Source: Trematomus loennbergii
Lineage: Eukaryota; Chordata; Actinopteri; Perciformes; Nototheniidae
Length of the DNA stretch: 64,000 nt
Direction: 5' to 3'
Assembly (NCBI GenBank): GCA_012861695.1
Contig: JAAOOA010000185.1
Coordinates: forward strand, 406,501-470,500
Below are positions 34,828 to 46,229 of this stretch, piece after piece. The notes under the pieces are model-generated. The model did no database searches, was not told the DNA's origin, and saw nothing but the letters and a program-made list of their open reading frames with translations. Every line of letters begins with the position of its first letter. Position 1 is the first letter of the stretch. The translations under genes were made by a program, and so were the position numbers.

Positions 34828-35023
34828 ATATATGAATAATAACAAATAACTAAAAACCTAAAATAATTTGTATTTATCATTCTTTCTGTATCAGAGGCTC
34901 GCGGCTAGCATGGCATCAAAGCTGTATCATGGCTACCTCCTTAACTAGCTAGCTAGCTAGCTTCAAATCAAATGTCTACCCCTGCCGTACATACTGATTT
35001 TATTTTTACACAAGCCGACGTAC

Positions 35024-35084
35024 CTCTGTATTTGGCTCTCGTCCGTTTCCTTCCCGTTGCATCTGAAGGCTTGGACCTCTTCAT
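35024..35084 (-). other. Possible first coding exon in block G, second copy
   Basis: ATG 35084 with the same basic frame MKRSKPSDATGRKR as the first copy and the same donor at 35024|35023. It is one codon longer. Lying upstream of the exon 1 remnant of TRIM copy 3, it could act as an alternative leader, but this is not shown. Confidence 0.3.
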
Positions 35085-37108
35085 AATGATAATATTGTTG
35101 CCTCTTGTTGTTGCGATCGTTGCGATCTCCGACACTTTCAGCTGGAGCTGCCGCGTCACTTTGGCTGTGAGCCGCGGTCCGTGGGTGCCTGATAAGCGAT
35201 CCCCCACTTTCATCACTTTTACCCCGGGATTCCATTGGGTCCGTCTGCGTCGCGTCACGCTGCGTCGCGGTTTTGGTCCGACCTCCTCCAGCGTCATAAC
35301 CCACCGGGCGCGTTTCAGAAGCGTTTCAGAAGCAGAGCATCTTGCATGCCGGCTCGCAGTTTTTGTTGATTTGGGCATATTTCCTGGACAGGCTAATTTG
35401 TGCAGACAAAGTTAATAATAATTGTAATATTCCAGTTATAAACGACATGAATCAAAGATGTGTTGCTGTATTTTAGTGGTAAAAAAATGCATTCATCATC
35501 ATAATTATTCTACATATATCATTTGCACAGTGCCTGTAAACCGGAGGAGAACGCTGGCATTTCTCCTCCTTGAAAGACTACGGAGGGATAGGGTCTGCAA
35601 ATTAGTTTATTTTGGGGATTGACTGGATGCTCTGACCGGTCCACTTCCTGCCCGGCGCTATGCAACGCCTCGCGTCGCGTCGAAAATAGACTTCAAGGTT
35701 CAAGGTTCTTATTGTCAAACTAACATAGCTACAGAGTAATTATGTCGTTGAAAATCTTAGATCACAGGCTTCTCCAACAATGCAACACAATAATACAGAT
35801 AAGCAGACAATATTAAAACAATATTAAAATATACTATATTAAAAGTAATACAAAAAGAAAAATAGTTTCACGTTATCATGAAATTAATATCTATATCTTT
35901 TTTACTATACTTGCACTGCTTACCGTTTTCATACTTTCTATATCTTAGCATATTCATACACACTGTTAATACTGTTCATACTGCTCATAGGCTACTGTGT
36001 ATATCTGTACTCATAGCTGGTTAGACTTCCAGAGAAAAGTACTTCAAACTGCACTGGAGTGCAACTATCTGGAACTATATCAAAGACAAATACACACCCG
36101 AGGCCGATAAAGATTGTGTCGCTGTTTTCGCAAGAAATCTGAAGTGGAGCGTGACAAAATTGTTCACTTTTCATTGTTCAGAATCAACAATCATTAATCT
36201 GATTTTCCAAGGTATAAGATCTGAGTACTTCTACTTTTACCCAAGTACAAGACCTGAGTACTTCAAGAACATATATTATGCAACACTTATTTTATCACTG
36301 AGTTGACCCTGTATTTGCATGGCCTAATACCATAATGATTGTCTCCCCTTAGACAACATAACCATCTCAAGTTATTCACTCACAGTATGAGGGGTTTGTA
36401 GCCCCACAGTTAGCTGCAGTCTAACGGTTCAAGGTTCAAGGTTCTTTATTGTCAAACTGACATAGCTACAGAGTAATTATGTTGTTGAAAATCTTATGTC
36501 ACAGGCTTCTCCAACAATGCAACATAATAACAATACAGATAGCAAGAGCAATACAAAAAGAAAAATAGTTATAAAATAAAGTGAGCATGTGGAATAGTGC
36601 AGTTCGAGTCTATATACAAGTTATTGGAATGACATATATTAGATAGTAGATACATATTACTGAGTAGCAGATGAATGTTTTGAAGTTGTTTCAACAGTTC
36701 AATTGTATCTGTACTCATAGCTGGTTAGACTTCCAGAGAAAAGTACTTCAAACTGCACTGGAGTGCAACTATCTGGAACTATATCAAAGACAAATACACA
36801 CGCGAGGCCGATAAAGATTGTGTCTCTGTTTTCGCAAGAAATCTGAAGTGGAGCGTGACAAAATTGTTCACTTTTCATTGTTCAGAATCAACAATCATTC
36901 ATCTGATTTTCCAAGGTACAAGATCTGAGTACTTCTACTTTTACCCAAGTACAAGACCTGAGTACTTCTACTTTTACTCAAGTACAAGACCTGAGTACTT
37001 CTCCCACCTCGGTCTCTTCTAACTCTCAGCACGAAAGCTAATAAGCGAATTACAAAGTGTTTAATTCGCTGTATTTCCACGCCCCCTTTAATCGTTTTGT
37101 TTCCCCAG

Positions 37109-37152
37109 ACGAAGACGAGGATTTCGAAGACGACGACGAGTGGGACGACTAG
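37109..37152 (+). pseudogene. Acidic last exon candidate, second copy
   Basis: The acceptor TTTTGTTTCCCCAG and the stop at 37150-37152 are kept. The peptide EDEDFEDDDEWDD has one more Asp than the copy at 3561. Confidence 0.35.
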
Positions 37153-38040
37153 TGAAGAAATCTGTCCTCTACACCGACCGCTGACACTAAAATATGGTCT
37201 GGTTGGTTGTTTTTGTTGTGGCATCTTTTCGTTATTTCCTGCAGGAGGAAACATCTCCAGCGCTCTGGTCCCTATTTCAAATATCAAAAAAAAGATGGAT
37301 ATAATTCATCCTCTTCCTCCAGTTAACAAACTATCATTTTATGCAATGCGACTGTACATGCCTCCTCATGGAGAATCATTTAAAAAAAAAAAAGAAGCAA
37401 ATAATAAATAAACCAAATGTGGCATTTGCAAGCAGCTTGTGGTTCGGCGATGCCTGAGATCCTCCCGTGGGTAAACGGAAAAAATAAATAGCCGACGCTC
37501 GTTTTAACTGTTCGAGTTTTTACCGTCCTCCAGCGAGGCTGAAAGCTGCATCGAATGCCGAGATGCTGACAGTGAGCCTGTGAAAAGGGTTGGGAGGGGG
37601 AGGGCAATGAAAATACTAAATTGTATACTTAAATAAATGTTAATATTTACAGAGAAATGTGTGTCTTGTTATTTGTTAAAGTGGTTCTACTTCAGAGGGG
37701 ATGAAGAGTCCTTGAGTCCAGTTTGGTGCTAAAATCAACATTCATTTTATGTTTCTGTAAAGAGACATTTTACACAGGTATCGACCCAGAACTGGCCCCC
37801 ATTAAAGTCAGCGTTAATTATTTTCAATGTGTGTCGGCTGTTTAAAACCATGAGGAAACAGTAGGTAGTTGCAGGGAAGCTTAACACAACATGACTACAG
37901 GTCTAGTTGAATACTCGATGCTGATTGGTCAATTTGGAACATTCTGTGGTCTGCTCTGTATCACTAGTAGACCAGACGTTCTTGAGTATGTCTTTTTTTC
38001 TTTCGTCGGGAACAGATCCTCTGACAATAATAGTTTATAG

Positions 38041-38805
38041 TAGTTTGTGGGAGAGTGTAGCCTTTGCAACAAAAACCTATACAACACACTGCAGGGAAGG
38101 CAAAACCCAAAGAGCATAATAGGGTCTCCATGAAGTTTGTGATTTCAGAATGAGCTTGAAACTAAAAAACAGGCAAAAAACGCATTAAAGACAATCTAGA
38201 TACTATCACTAATTACACTGAGATCTCATTGTGCTCCTTTGTTCCTGTAAACTGTTTCAGCAGACTGTCCAGTTATTATACACAGCGACATGATCATACA
38301 CTACCTACCATCTCAGATTTAAAAGGGTATTTGAGTTCTCTGAGAATAGCTGATGGGGTTTTTAATCAGATGTTGTCATAAACACATGAACTGCTTTTTT
38401 TACTTGATTCCAAATAAATACAATAAAGTTTAATCAGAATGTATTTTTATTTCTTAAAAGAAAAGATACAATTAAAAAACTTTTGTGTTTTTCAAAAAAT
38501 GCTGTTTTGCTAAATATTCATTTAAACAAGGATAAGACAAATACTGTTGTCTCTGAAACATAGACATTCATGAAAGTACAAACGCTTGTATGTCGTACGT
38601 TGGATTTTACAGTCCTGAAGGAAGTTGATACAGTTTAAAAGATTTTAAGAGATCATTTGAATCAAAGAAAAACATTAACAGAAAAGAAAATATACTTTTA
38701 ATAAAAATCTGGTATAACAATGTATAGAGGGGGCATCCCCCCAAAAGACATACATTTATCACATGAAATGATAGCGAAGCCCGTGTGAAACATCAAATGG
38801 TTGTT
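38041..38805 (-). other. 3' flank of TRIM copy 4
   Basis: Collinear with the other TRIM 3' flanks. Only the AATAAA signal on the minus strand near 38450 is noted. Confidence 0.45.
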
Positions 38806-40435
38806 CTACTCAGTGTGATTGACAGGAGAGATGATCAGAGGGCAGAGTTTTTACCACCATAGTTAGACCAGTACTAAATAATGGGTAGAGTTTCTCTTTG
38901 AAGCAGCAGCCAGTGAAGGAGTAGATCAGAGCTGCAGCATCAACATCATAAAAGGAGACCAGACCCTCCTCATAATCCACAAACACCCCCACCTTCTGAG
39001 GCTGAGACTTCAGAGAGAGACGGACTGCAGGACCAGCACAAGCTTGTACTCATTTTCATTCCTCAACCTATCGTCCAGTACCATTCTGAGGAGAAGGTGT
39101 GATCTTCCCTTCCTGTTGATCGACTCTCTGGCCACTCCTAAATACCACTCAGTCTTCCCTTTAACCTGAACCTCGTAATAAAATCTTCCTGAAGAGAAAC
39201 TCTGCTTTGCTAAAACACAAGCACAAGAATCAAATCTCTCTGGATTGTCTGGGAGATTCTTCTTCACATCACCAGTTTAACTTGTTTTCCATCATCAGAC
39301 AGGATGAGTGGGATGTGCTGTATCAGGATCAAGAGTCACCTCCACCTCATACTGCTGGACCCTCTTCAGCTCCACCTCAAGCAGCTTCTTCATCTGTTTA
39401 CTGAGCGTCTCCTCCAGCTGAGTCACAGCTCTCCTCACAGTCCCCTCATATGAAGGACGGACCCTGACTTCTGTCCAGTTCTTGGTGGGTGGAGCAGCGT
39501 TCAGGGACGTGAAGCTTTGGAGGAGGTGGAGCTGGTCTTCAGAGCGTGAGAGCTGCTCCACCTCAGAGCTTCTCTTCTTCAGCTCAGAGATTTCCTGTTC
39601 CAGCTCTTTGATGAAGCCTTCAGCCTGTTCCTCTGTCTCTCTCTGCTTCTCTTTGATGGTGTCGATGAGCTCGGCCTGGCTTCTCTCAACAGACTCCTTC
39701 AGAGCGGTGAAGACCTGAACACCATCTGCTATCTCTCTGTCTGCTCCTTCCTTACTGAGCTCCACTGAGCGATTCATCTCCTGAATCTTCAGTCGTCTCT
39801 TCTGGATCATCTGCTGAATTTCAGCCTCTGTCTTCCCCAGCTCAGCCTTCTTTCCTTCATATCCTTCTTTCAGAGGAACAACATCATGTGTCTTGTGGTC
39901 TGAATAGTGCAGAGCATGCAGACACACACCTGGTCGGTCTTACAGAACAGCTCCAGCAGTTTATCGTGCTTCACACACATCCTGCTTTCCAGGTTCTCCT
40001 CAGGGTCGATCAGCTGATGTTTCTTCAGGCCTGGCCTTGTCAGGTGAGGCTCCAGGTGAGTCTCACAGTAGGACTCCAGACACACCAGGCAGGACTTCAG
40101 GGCCTTCAGTCTGGTTCCAGTGCAGACGTCACAGGGAACTTCTCCTGGTTTGACAACGTGTTGCTCTGAGCTGCTGCTGCTGGCTTTCTGTTGAGCTGAC
40201 TGTCTGAACTGAGCAGCCATCTCAGAGATGAAAGTGTTGACCGCAGTTCAGGCTTTATGTTGAACACCTCTTTGCAGTTGGGACACTGACTCGGGACATT
40301 TCTATCCCAGTGTTCAGAGATGCAGGCTTTACAGAAGTTGTGTCCACATGGTGTGCTGACTGGATCAGTGAACACATCCAGACAGATGGAGCACAGAAAC
40401 TGATCTTCAGTCAGCAGACAGCTGGCAGCAGACAT
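38806..40435 (-). pseudogene. TRIM copy 4: RING/B-box/coiled-coil/B30.2, many frame breaks
   Basis: The start ATG 40435 and the domain order match the other copies. Breaks are seen near 40243 (one base after the RING), 39905 (one base before the coiled coil), 39308 (two bases), 39273 (one base), then near 39112, 39075 and 39045 in SPRY, and near 38839. The breaks at 39112 and 39045 are shared with copy 2, and the one at 38839 with copy 3. The coiled-coil end also matches copy 2 (KKLLEVELK). With at least seven breaks and no native promoter it is the most decayed copy. Confidence 0.78.
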
Positions 40436-40847
40436 GTCTGTAAGAACAAACAAGGTTTTAACTAAATGTAGTAGAGAATACGGTATGCATACTGGATGTA
40501 AAAAGCTGACACTAAAGTTCACTGCTTGCTTTAAAAGTTAAATACTATCCATAATGTGTTAAACATGTAGATCGTTTTACAGTTTGATTAAATGTCCTGC
40601 TATAACTCTGTGGCCCATAAACAACACATGACCACAACTCAATTACATTATTTGAAAAGCCTAATCCATCAGAATATATGTAATCATAGCCTCTGATCCC
40701 TGCCTGCTACCAGTCACTTCAATGACTGAAGCATGTGGCTATTAGCTGCTTGTTAGTTATTCAAAGAGAAGGACCACATGGATGTTAGCCTCTGCAGACC
40801 ATTTACATGCACAGAAACCTATAGAACACTACAGGAAAGGGAAAATA
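40436..40847 (-). other. Intron 1 of TRIM copy 4, first part
   Basis: Collinear with the other introns up to a transposon insertion at 40848. The degenerate MITE end is at about 40790-40845. No coding sequence. Confidence 0.45.
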
Positions 40848-42269
40848 CAGGGTTCTTACACCTTTTCCAAAGTCAAATTCAAGCACTTTTCAAGCATTTT
40901 CAAGGTGCATTTTCAAGCTTTTCAAGCATCTTACAGCTGTTGTAAATTACATATTTATATACACATACTTATACTCAAATGATTATTTCCCTACCTCACA
41001 TTAAATCAGATGTTCTTTATGCTATAAACAACCAAATGTGTGTTTCATAATAGCATTCTACATGAGGATGAACAATTAAAATTTTTAGAAAAGAAAACTA
41101 AGTTTAATATTTCAAAATGAGTGACCCATCTGTACGTAGACTGGGCATCCCATATAACCTGGCTGAGCCAATATAAAACAATCAGCCAAATAACTTTTCA
41201 ATATATTATTGATTACTATTTTTGAGGTACTTTTAGGTTGGCAGTAAACACAAGTCAGAGGTAATGGTGTACTTTGACTCCACTACATGTATTTAATACC
41301 TTTAGTTACTTTACAGATGTGGATGAATGATGTGAAATATAATCAAGTGTTAAATCAGACTTTAGTTCCACCTGGAGTAAATTCACAGCTACTGTAGTAT
41401 ACAAAGTCATTCAAACTAGCTGCACCTTTACCAGCTTTGAGAACACTTTAATGATCAATTATTATAAAACATATCATATACAATTATTAGGGATGCTCCG
41501 ATCGCCAATTTTGGGCCGATCGCCGGAATCAGCTTGTTCCAGAGGTAGATAAAATAGCTAAGTGTGTTAGGTCTAACTCTTAATGTGTGTTCTGCTCCGC
41601 TCACCGGTCCGTCACAGCGGGTGGAGCTGCAGGATTTCTGCTTCACACACACGTTGCATACCGCTATTTTATTGTCATTTTCGGACACTTAAAATACTGC
41701 CAGACTAGTGAAGCCATTTTGGCGAGCTTGTTTTGCCGCGCAGAGAGAAAAGTGTCATGTATTTTACATGCAACGATAGCCTAATCTAAAATGCTCTACT
41801 ACGGCGTACCTTTCGTGTGGTGTGTGGCTCGTCAGCGCAGACTCTCGCATCGTTATTGTTGCACACTTTGCAGGAGGCTACTCTTGGCTTCGCTTGACCC
41901 TCGTCTTAGCCATGGCTTGTATTTGTCTTCTGCTAGCCAACGCTCGTTGAAACGGCAACCTCCTGGCATACTGTCATCTATCACTCTCATCAGAATGCCC
42001 AGGTCACACACGTAACAAAAACACTTGCCGGTCACGCGCATTGCGCGGGAAGGCCGGAGCGGAGCTGTTTTATGTAAAAGCGAAGCAATTAAGCGCGCTC
42101 CGACTTCTTTATTTTCTTTTAATCTAAAAAGCGAAGTAAAGCATTTACAATTTCAAGCAATTCCCAAATTCAAGCACCATTCCCAAAATTCAAGCACTTT
42201 TCAAACCTTGAAAACACCTCGTACAATTTCAAGCATTTTCAAGGATTTCCAGCACCCGTACGCACCCTG
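40848..42269. mobile_element. hAT-like element (1.42 kb) in the TRIM copy 4 intron
   Basis: The ends begin CAGGGT(T/G)C, with TTCAAGCA-type subterminal repeats on both sides (40875-40925 and 42150-42245). The other introns lack it. The target duplication is unclear because about ten flanking bases are also missing. At about 41488 it carries the left end of another element (AGGGATGCTCCGATCGCC). A minus-strand frame (41455-41688) reads ENDNKIAVCNVC, a possible BED-finger start. No full transposase is present. Confidence 0.55.
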
Positions 42270-42629
42270 ATAATAGCGCTTCTTCAAAAAATGGCCTTGG
42301 AGGAATTCCTGAGGTTTTGAGTTTATACCTGATGTTGAAACATTGTCAATCAGCTTTGCTGCTTGTGGTAGAAATTCTAATTCCCTTCAGAGAAACTGAT
42401 AAATGAGTCATGTAGAAAGTTTGTCTTTTGTTGTATTTAACAAAGTAAAATACGATCTAAAATGCAGGAACAGAGCAACTTCATCCTCAGAGGATAAAGA
42501 GGGTCTAATCCTACCCATACATTCTGTTAGACATTATCTAAACATTCCCACCACCACACCATAAAACCTCCCAGTCCTTAGCCATTTGCAAATCCACCTT
42601 TTGCCCTCTGAAATGTAAAACCTAAACAT
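42270..42629 (-). other. Intron 1 of TRIM copy 4, second part
   Basis: Matches the copy 3 intron, including the segment shared only by these two, and ends with CTAAACAT (42622-42629) before the second element E. Confidence 0.5.
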
Positions 42630-43690
42630 CAGCGACGTGCAGTCAGGGGAGGCAGAGCCTCACCTGTCATACTCCAATGTAACGGAAAAACAACTAAAGA
42701 AAAACTAAATAGTAATAATAATAAAATGTCTCCACTGATCTGTGTTGTAAGTGTGATTTCTGTATGATTCCAATCGCTTTTTATAGTCAAAATCAGCACA
42801 TTTGCCGAGCTCCGCTACAACTACATGGGAGCGATGAGGAGTGAGGCAGGGACGAGCTCTGCCTCACGTAAGCCCACAGTAACTGGCTGGAGCGCGGGCA
42901 CTAATGTAGGGCGGGCACTTATTTTGTGAGCTCGCTCAAGCCAGTTACTGTGGGGTGAGGTGAGGCACAGATGAGATCTGCCTCACCTCAGAATGCGTCA
43001 CCCCACAGAAACTGGCTGGAAAGCGGGCCCTAAGCGCATGCCTGTTACCCTCTCACTGTAGGTCACCAATGTAATGTTTGTAGATCCCTTTATTACATTT
43101 ATCCTCGCCATCCATAGTCTCTAAATAACTTATTTCACATAGATATGATATTTAGGCCCGCTGGTCTCATCATACGACGGCAATGAAAAAAGCACCAGGA
43201 GAGGCAGCCATAACCTCTGCCGCACTGAAGGGGGCGCACGTGAGCCCACAGGTTCTTGTTGCTACTGTAATTCTACGCAGAGACGGTAGACGCAAACAAC
43301 AAGCTAGACTTTTGTTTTGAAACTAGAGGAAGATAAGGAGGACTTTTACAAAAAAGTAATGGAGATTGTTGTCCAGAAGGATAGCATGGACTTCATCTTC
43401 AAGTCAAGGTAAGACACGACGCTGAAGTTGGCTTCCGAGTCAGAGCTTCCGATTCGGCAGTTAAGGGGAAAGTTAAGGGAAATGTAATTTACAGCGCTGA
43501 GCGAACAATCCTCCGTGTTTGAACCTCTTAAATCGATGCATAGCCGATTTATTTGGACTGGATTATCCCAGAGAGGCTAAACATTCTTTATAACACAGTT
43601 TCAGATTTGTGAAACCTTAAGTTCTATTTGTGAAAATACAAAAAAAGAGAGATTTCAGTGCTTTTTCGCATCCTGGCCACATTAGACCAG

Positions 43691-46229
43691 AGGCCTGTAC
43701 TACGAAGCTGGATTTTGCTTAGCCGGCTAACTTCAGGGAAATCTCGGGCTTTCCGGTCCTACGACGCTGGTTCTCTTTTTAGCAGGCTAGATTTCCATGG
43801 TAACTTATGCTGAGCGGCAAACCTGCTCCGGAGCAGGTTAGGTGGCAGGCAGAGATCAACTCAGTGAAAGCACCGCCTGCTGACCAATCAGAGCTCCGTG
43901 TGCGCAGTTTAAAGCGATCAATTCATATTACAGGATAGAGGAAATACAGAAAAACTGCCGTTGCAGGAAAGACGGCCGGCAAAATCAACTGACTGTGTGA
44001 ACGTGAAAATTAATAGAATATCCCCTCCCATCTTCAGAGCAATCTGACTATTATAATATTAGCGTTAAGAAAGCTTACTTAAATATCTGCCACGACATAA
44101 GTAACCGGATCAGAGTAACATTAAGTACAGTCCGCGGCACTGTGAGTGCAGACGTCGATGTGTCCCATTATCATTCATATCATATCACATCATAATCAGT
44201 GTGAGAAAAAGTTTTTAGAGAGTACTTGTCCATGGACAAGTGAGTTTGGCAATTTACTTGTCCGAATACATTTTTCACTTGTCCAGAATGGACAAAAATT
44301 GGGGCCACTGGAATCTTCTTCTTCGCCAACGTATTTTACTTTTCCCCACGATTTTTACGTCACCGCTAACGTAAGTGAGCGGTAAGATTTGACTGCATCA
44401 CACATAGGGTTGGGTATAGTTTGGATTTTAACGATTCGGTTCTGCTTTTCGATTCCGGTTATTTTCGGTTCTCGATTCCGGTTCTTTGAGAGGGTAAAAA
44501 TAAGTCCCATGACAAACTGGGAGAAAAACATATTATGAAAACATTAAGTCAAATCTGTATTCCTATTTAGAAATCACTTCAGACTGTTTAATTTCTCACG
44601 GTTATTGAATACAATTATATAAAAATAATCTCTGCATTGTTTAGTTAGTTCTATGTGGTGCAGTTTGAGAATGTACAATTGGCCCAGTCTCCTCTGATGT
44701 TACACTGCAACCTGCCTGTGAGACAGAGTCCAACCACACATGTCCAGCACATAGGCCTAATAATAATAATACATTATATTTATAGCCTATAGGCCTAGCG
44801 CTTTTCTACAACTCAAAGACGCTTGCATGCTTACACATGCCTGCAATACACATGCTGCAGCTGCCCAGCTGCTCACTGTTTGTAAAAGTAAATAAATACT
44901 ATTTTCATTTCAATAATGTATTTTCTATAGGCCTACCCTGCTTCATAAACAATACTGACATCCCTGTGCTCCTCCGAGTCTGGGGGTCGGGGGATGTGAG
45001 GACAGCGCGAGGACACAGACAGGGAGGCTGATTTACTTCATAAAGGAAATGGCGGTCAATATTAACAACATAGGAGCTAAAACGCTTAATAACCTTCATT
45101 ACGTGTTAAAGAAAGAACATAAGAAAGTTTGACAAAGATTAGGCTGTTAAACGGGCAGCGGGTCTGCTGTGTGTAGAAAGAGAGAGGGAGAGAGAGAGAC
45201 GCTGAACTGCAACGTGCAGCGATCAGATGATCCGGAGCAGAGAGAGAGAGCTGCGGTCCGCGGGTCTCGGCCTCGCCTCCTGTCCTCAGAACTCTTATTA
45301 ATCCCGGTACCGGACAATTGTTATTTGTTCCTACTCGGAACAGAGTTTTGCTTCCCGCCCCGCCCGCCCCCGTCTAACAGTACAGAAAGCGGCGAGATGC
45401 ATTTCCTTAGGAATCGACTAGCAGAACCGAAACTAACATTTCTAAACGAACAATGGCGGACACGGAGAATTTGCGAATGAGTTCTGCATTTTGTAAACTG
45501 AGTTATCAATAATTTGTCAATAAATGAGGGCTAAAAACGTCACTTGTCCGCTGGACAAGTCAATTGAAAGATCTACTTGTCCGACATTGTAAATAACACG
45601 TCCCGGACGGTGGGACGGGTACTTTTTCGCACACTGATAATGTATCATATATTTCCTTATTTGAGTCAGCTTCTTGAGCCGTATCTGGCCGTGCAACACT
45701 CACAGTGTCACATACTGTATGCAGAAGTATTATTTTAAGCAACACATTAAGTTGACGAAACACTCGAGTCAAATTCTCCTAATTAAAGTCAGATCCACTC
45801 GTGTCTTGGGGCAGTGATTTCATAAACCTGTTAATGTACGCATTCAAACACTTTTTCTTTTACCAGCTGTATTCACCTTGCAGGTGCAGCGCTATGTGGC
45901 TTTTATCTTGGATAAAGTGTTTAAGACATGGATGTTTAAAGTTTAACTTCTTCATATTTGACTAATATTAAAGTTCACTTTTCATTCAGGAACTATGACG
46001 CTGCGCTGTCAGTACGCTTCTCCGTGTTTGAGATTGGTCGAATGCTCCAAATACCACCCCTTTCATGTGAACGCGCACCTAACTAGATAGGACACGGCTG
46101 GCTTGAGCGATCCACTTGATAACCAGCGTCGTAGTACAGTTTAGCCAGAGCGCGTATGTTTTGGATTGGGCCAACCGGCTAACTCAAACATATCCAGGTT
46201 AGGTTGAACCAGCTTCGTAGTACAGGCTT
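43691..46229. mobile_element. Harbinger-like element with nested insertion
   Basis: The ends read CCTGTACTACGAAGCTGG as inverted repeats. It sits at the motif ATTAGACCAG|GTCCTGAT, the same place that a different element occupies at 24367 in the complete E. CAG flanks the left and CTG the right, a degraded three-base duplication. Without the nested 1440-base element it is about 1.1 kb. The palindrome CCTGCTCCGGAGCAGG is near 43825. No transposase is seen. Confidence 0.7.
44197..45636. mobile_element. 1.44-kb DNA element with 5-base target duplication, copy 1
   Basis: The inverted ends CAGTGTGAGAAAAAGT match with one mismatch. ATAAT is duplicated at 44192-44196 and 45637-45641. ACTTGTCC motifs, some as palindromes, cluster within about 110 bases of both ends (44224, 44252, 44278; 45541, 45573). 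No transposase frame is seen. A five-base duplication fits a hAT5-like or Transib-like group; the superfamily is not settled. Confidence 0.75.

Larger units (their letters stand above)
34828..38040. repeat. Block G, second copy (3.21 kb)
   Basis: Same order of parts as at 2033-4497, with the CpG-rich stretch at about 34990-35385. It adds a tandem duplication of about 0.7 kb: the segment starting TATCTGTACTCATAGCTGG occurs at about 36001 and again at about 36708. The 33-base minisatellite has three units (about 36915-37005). The acidic exon candidate is at 37109-37152. Confidence 0.6.
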
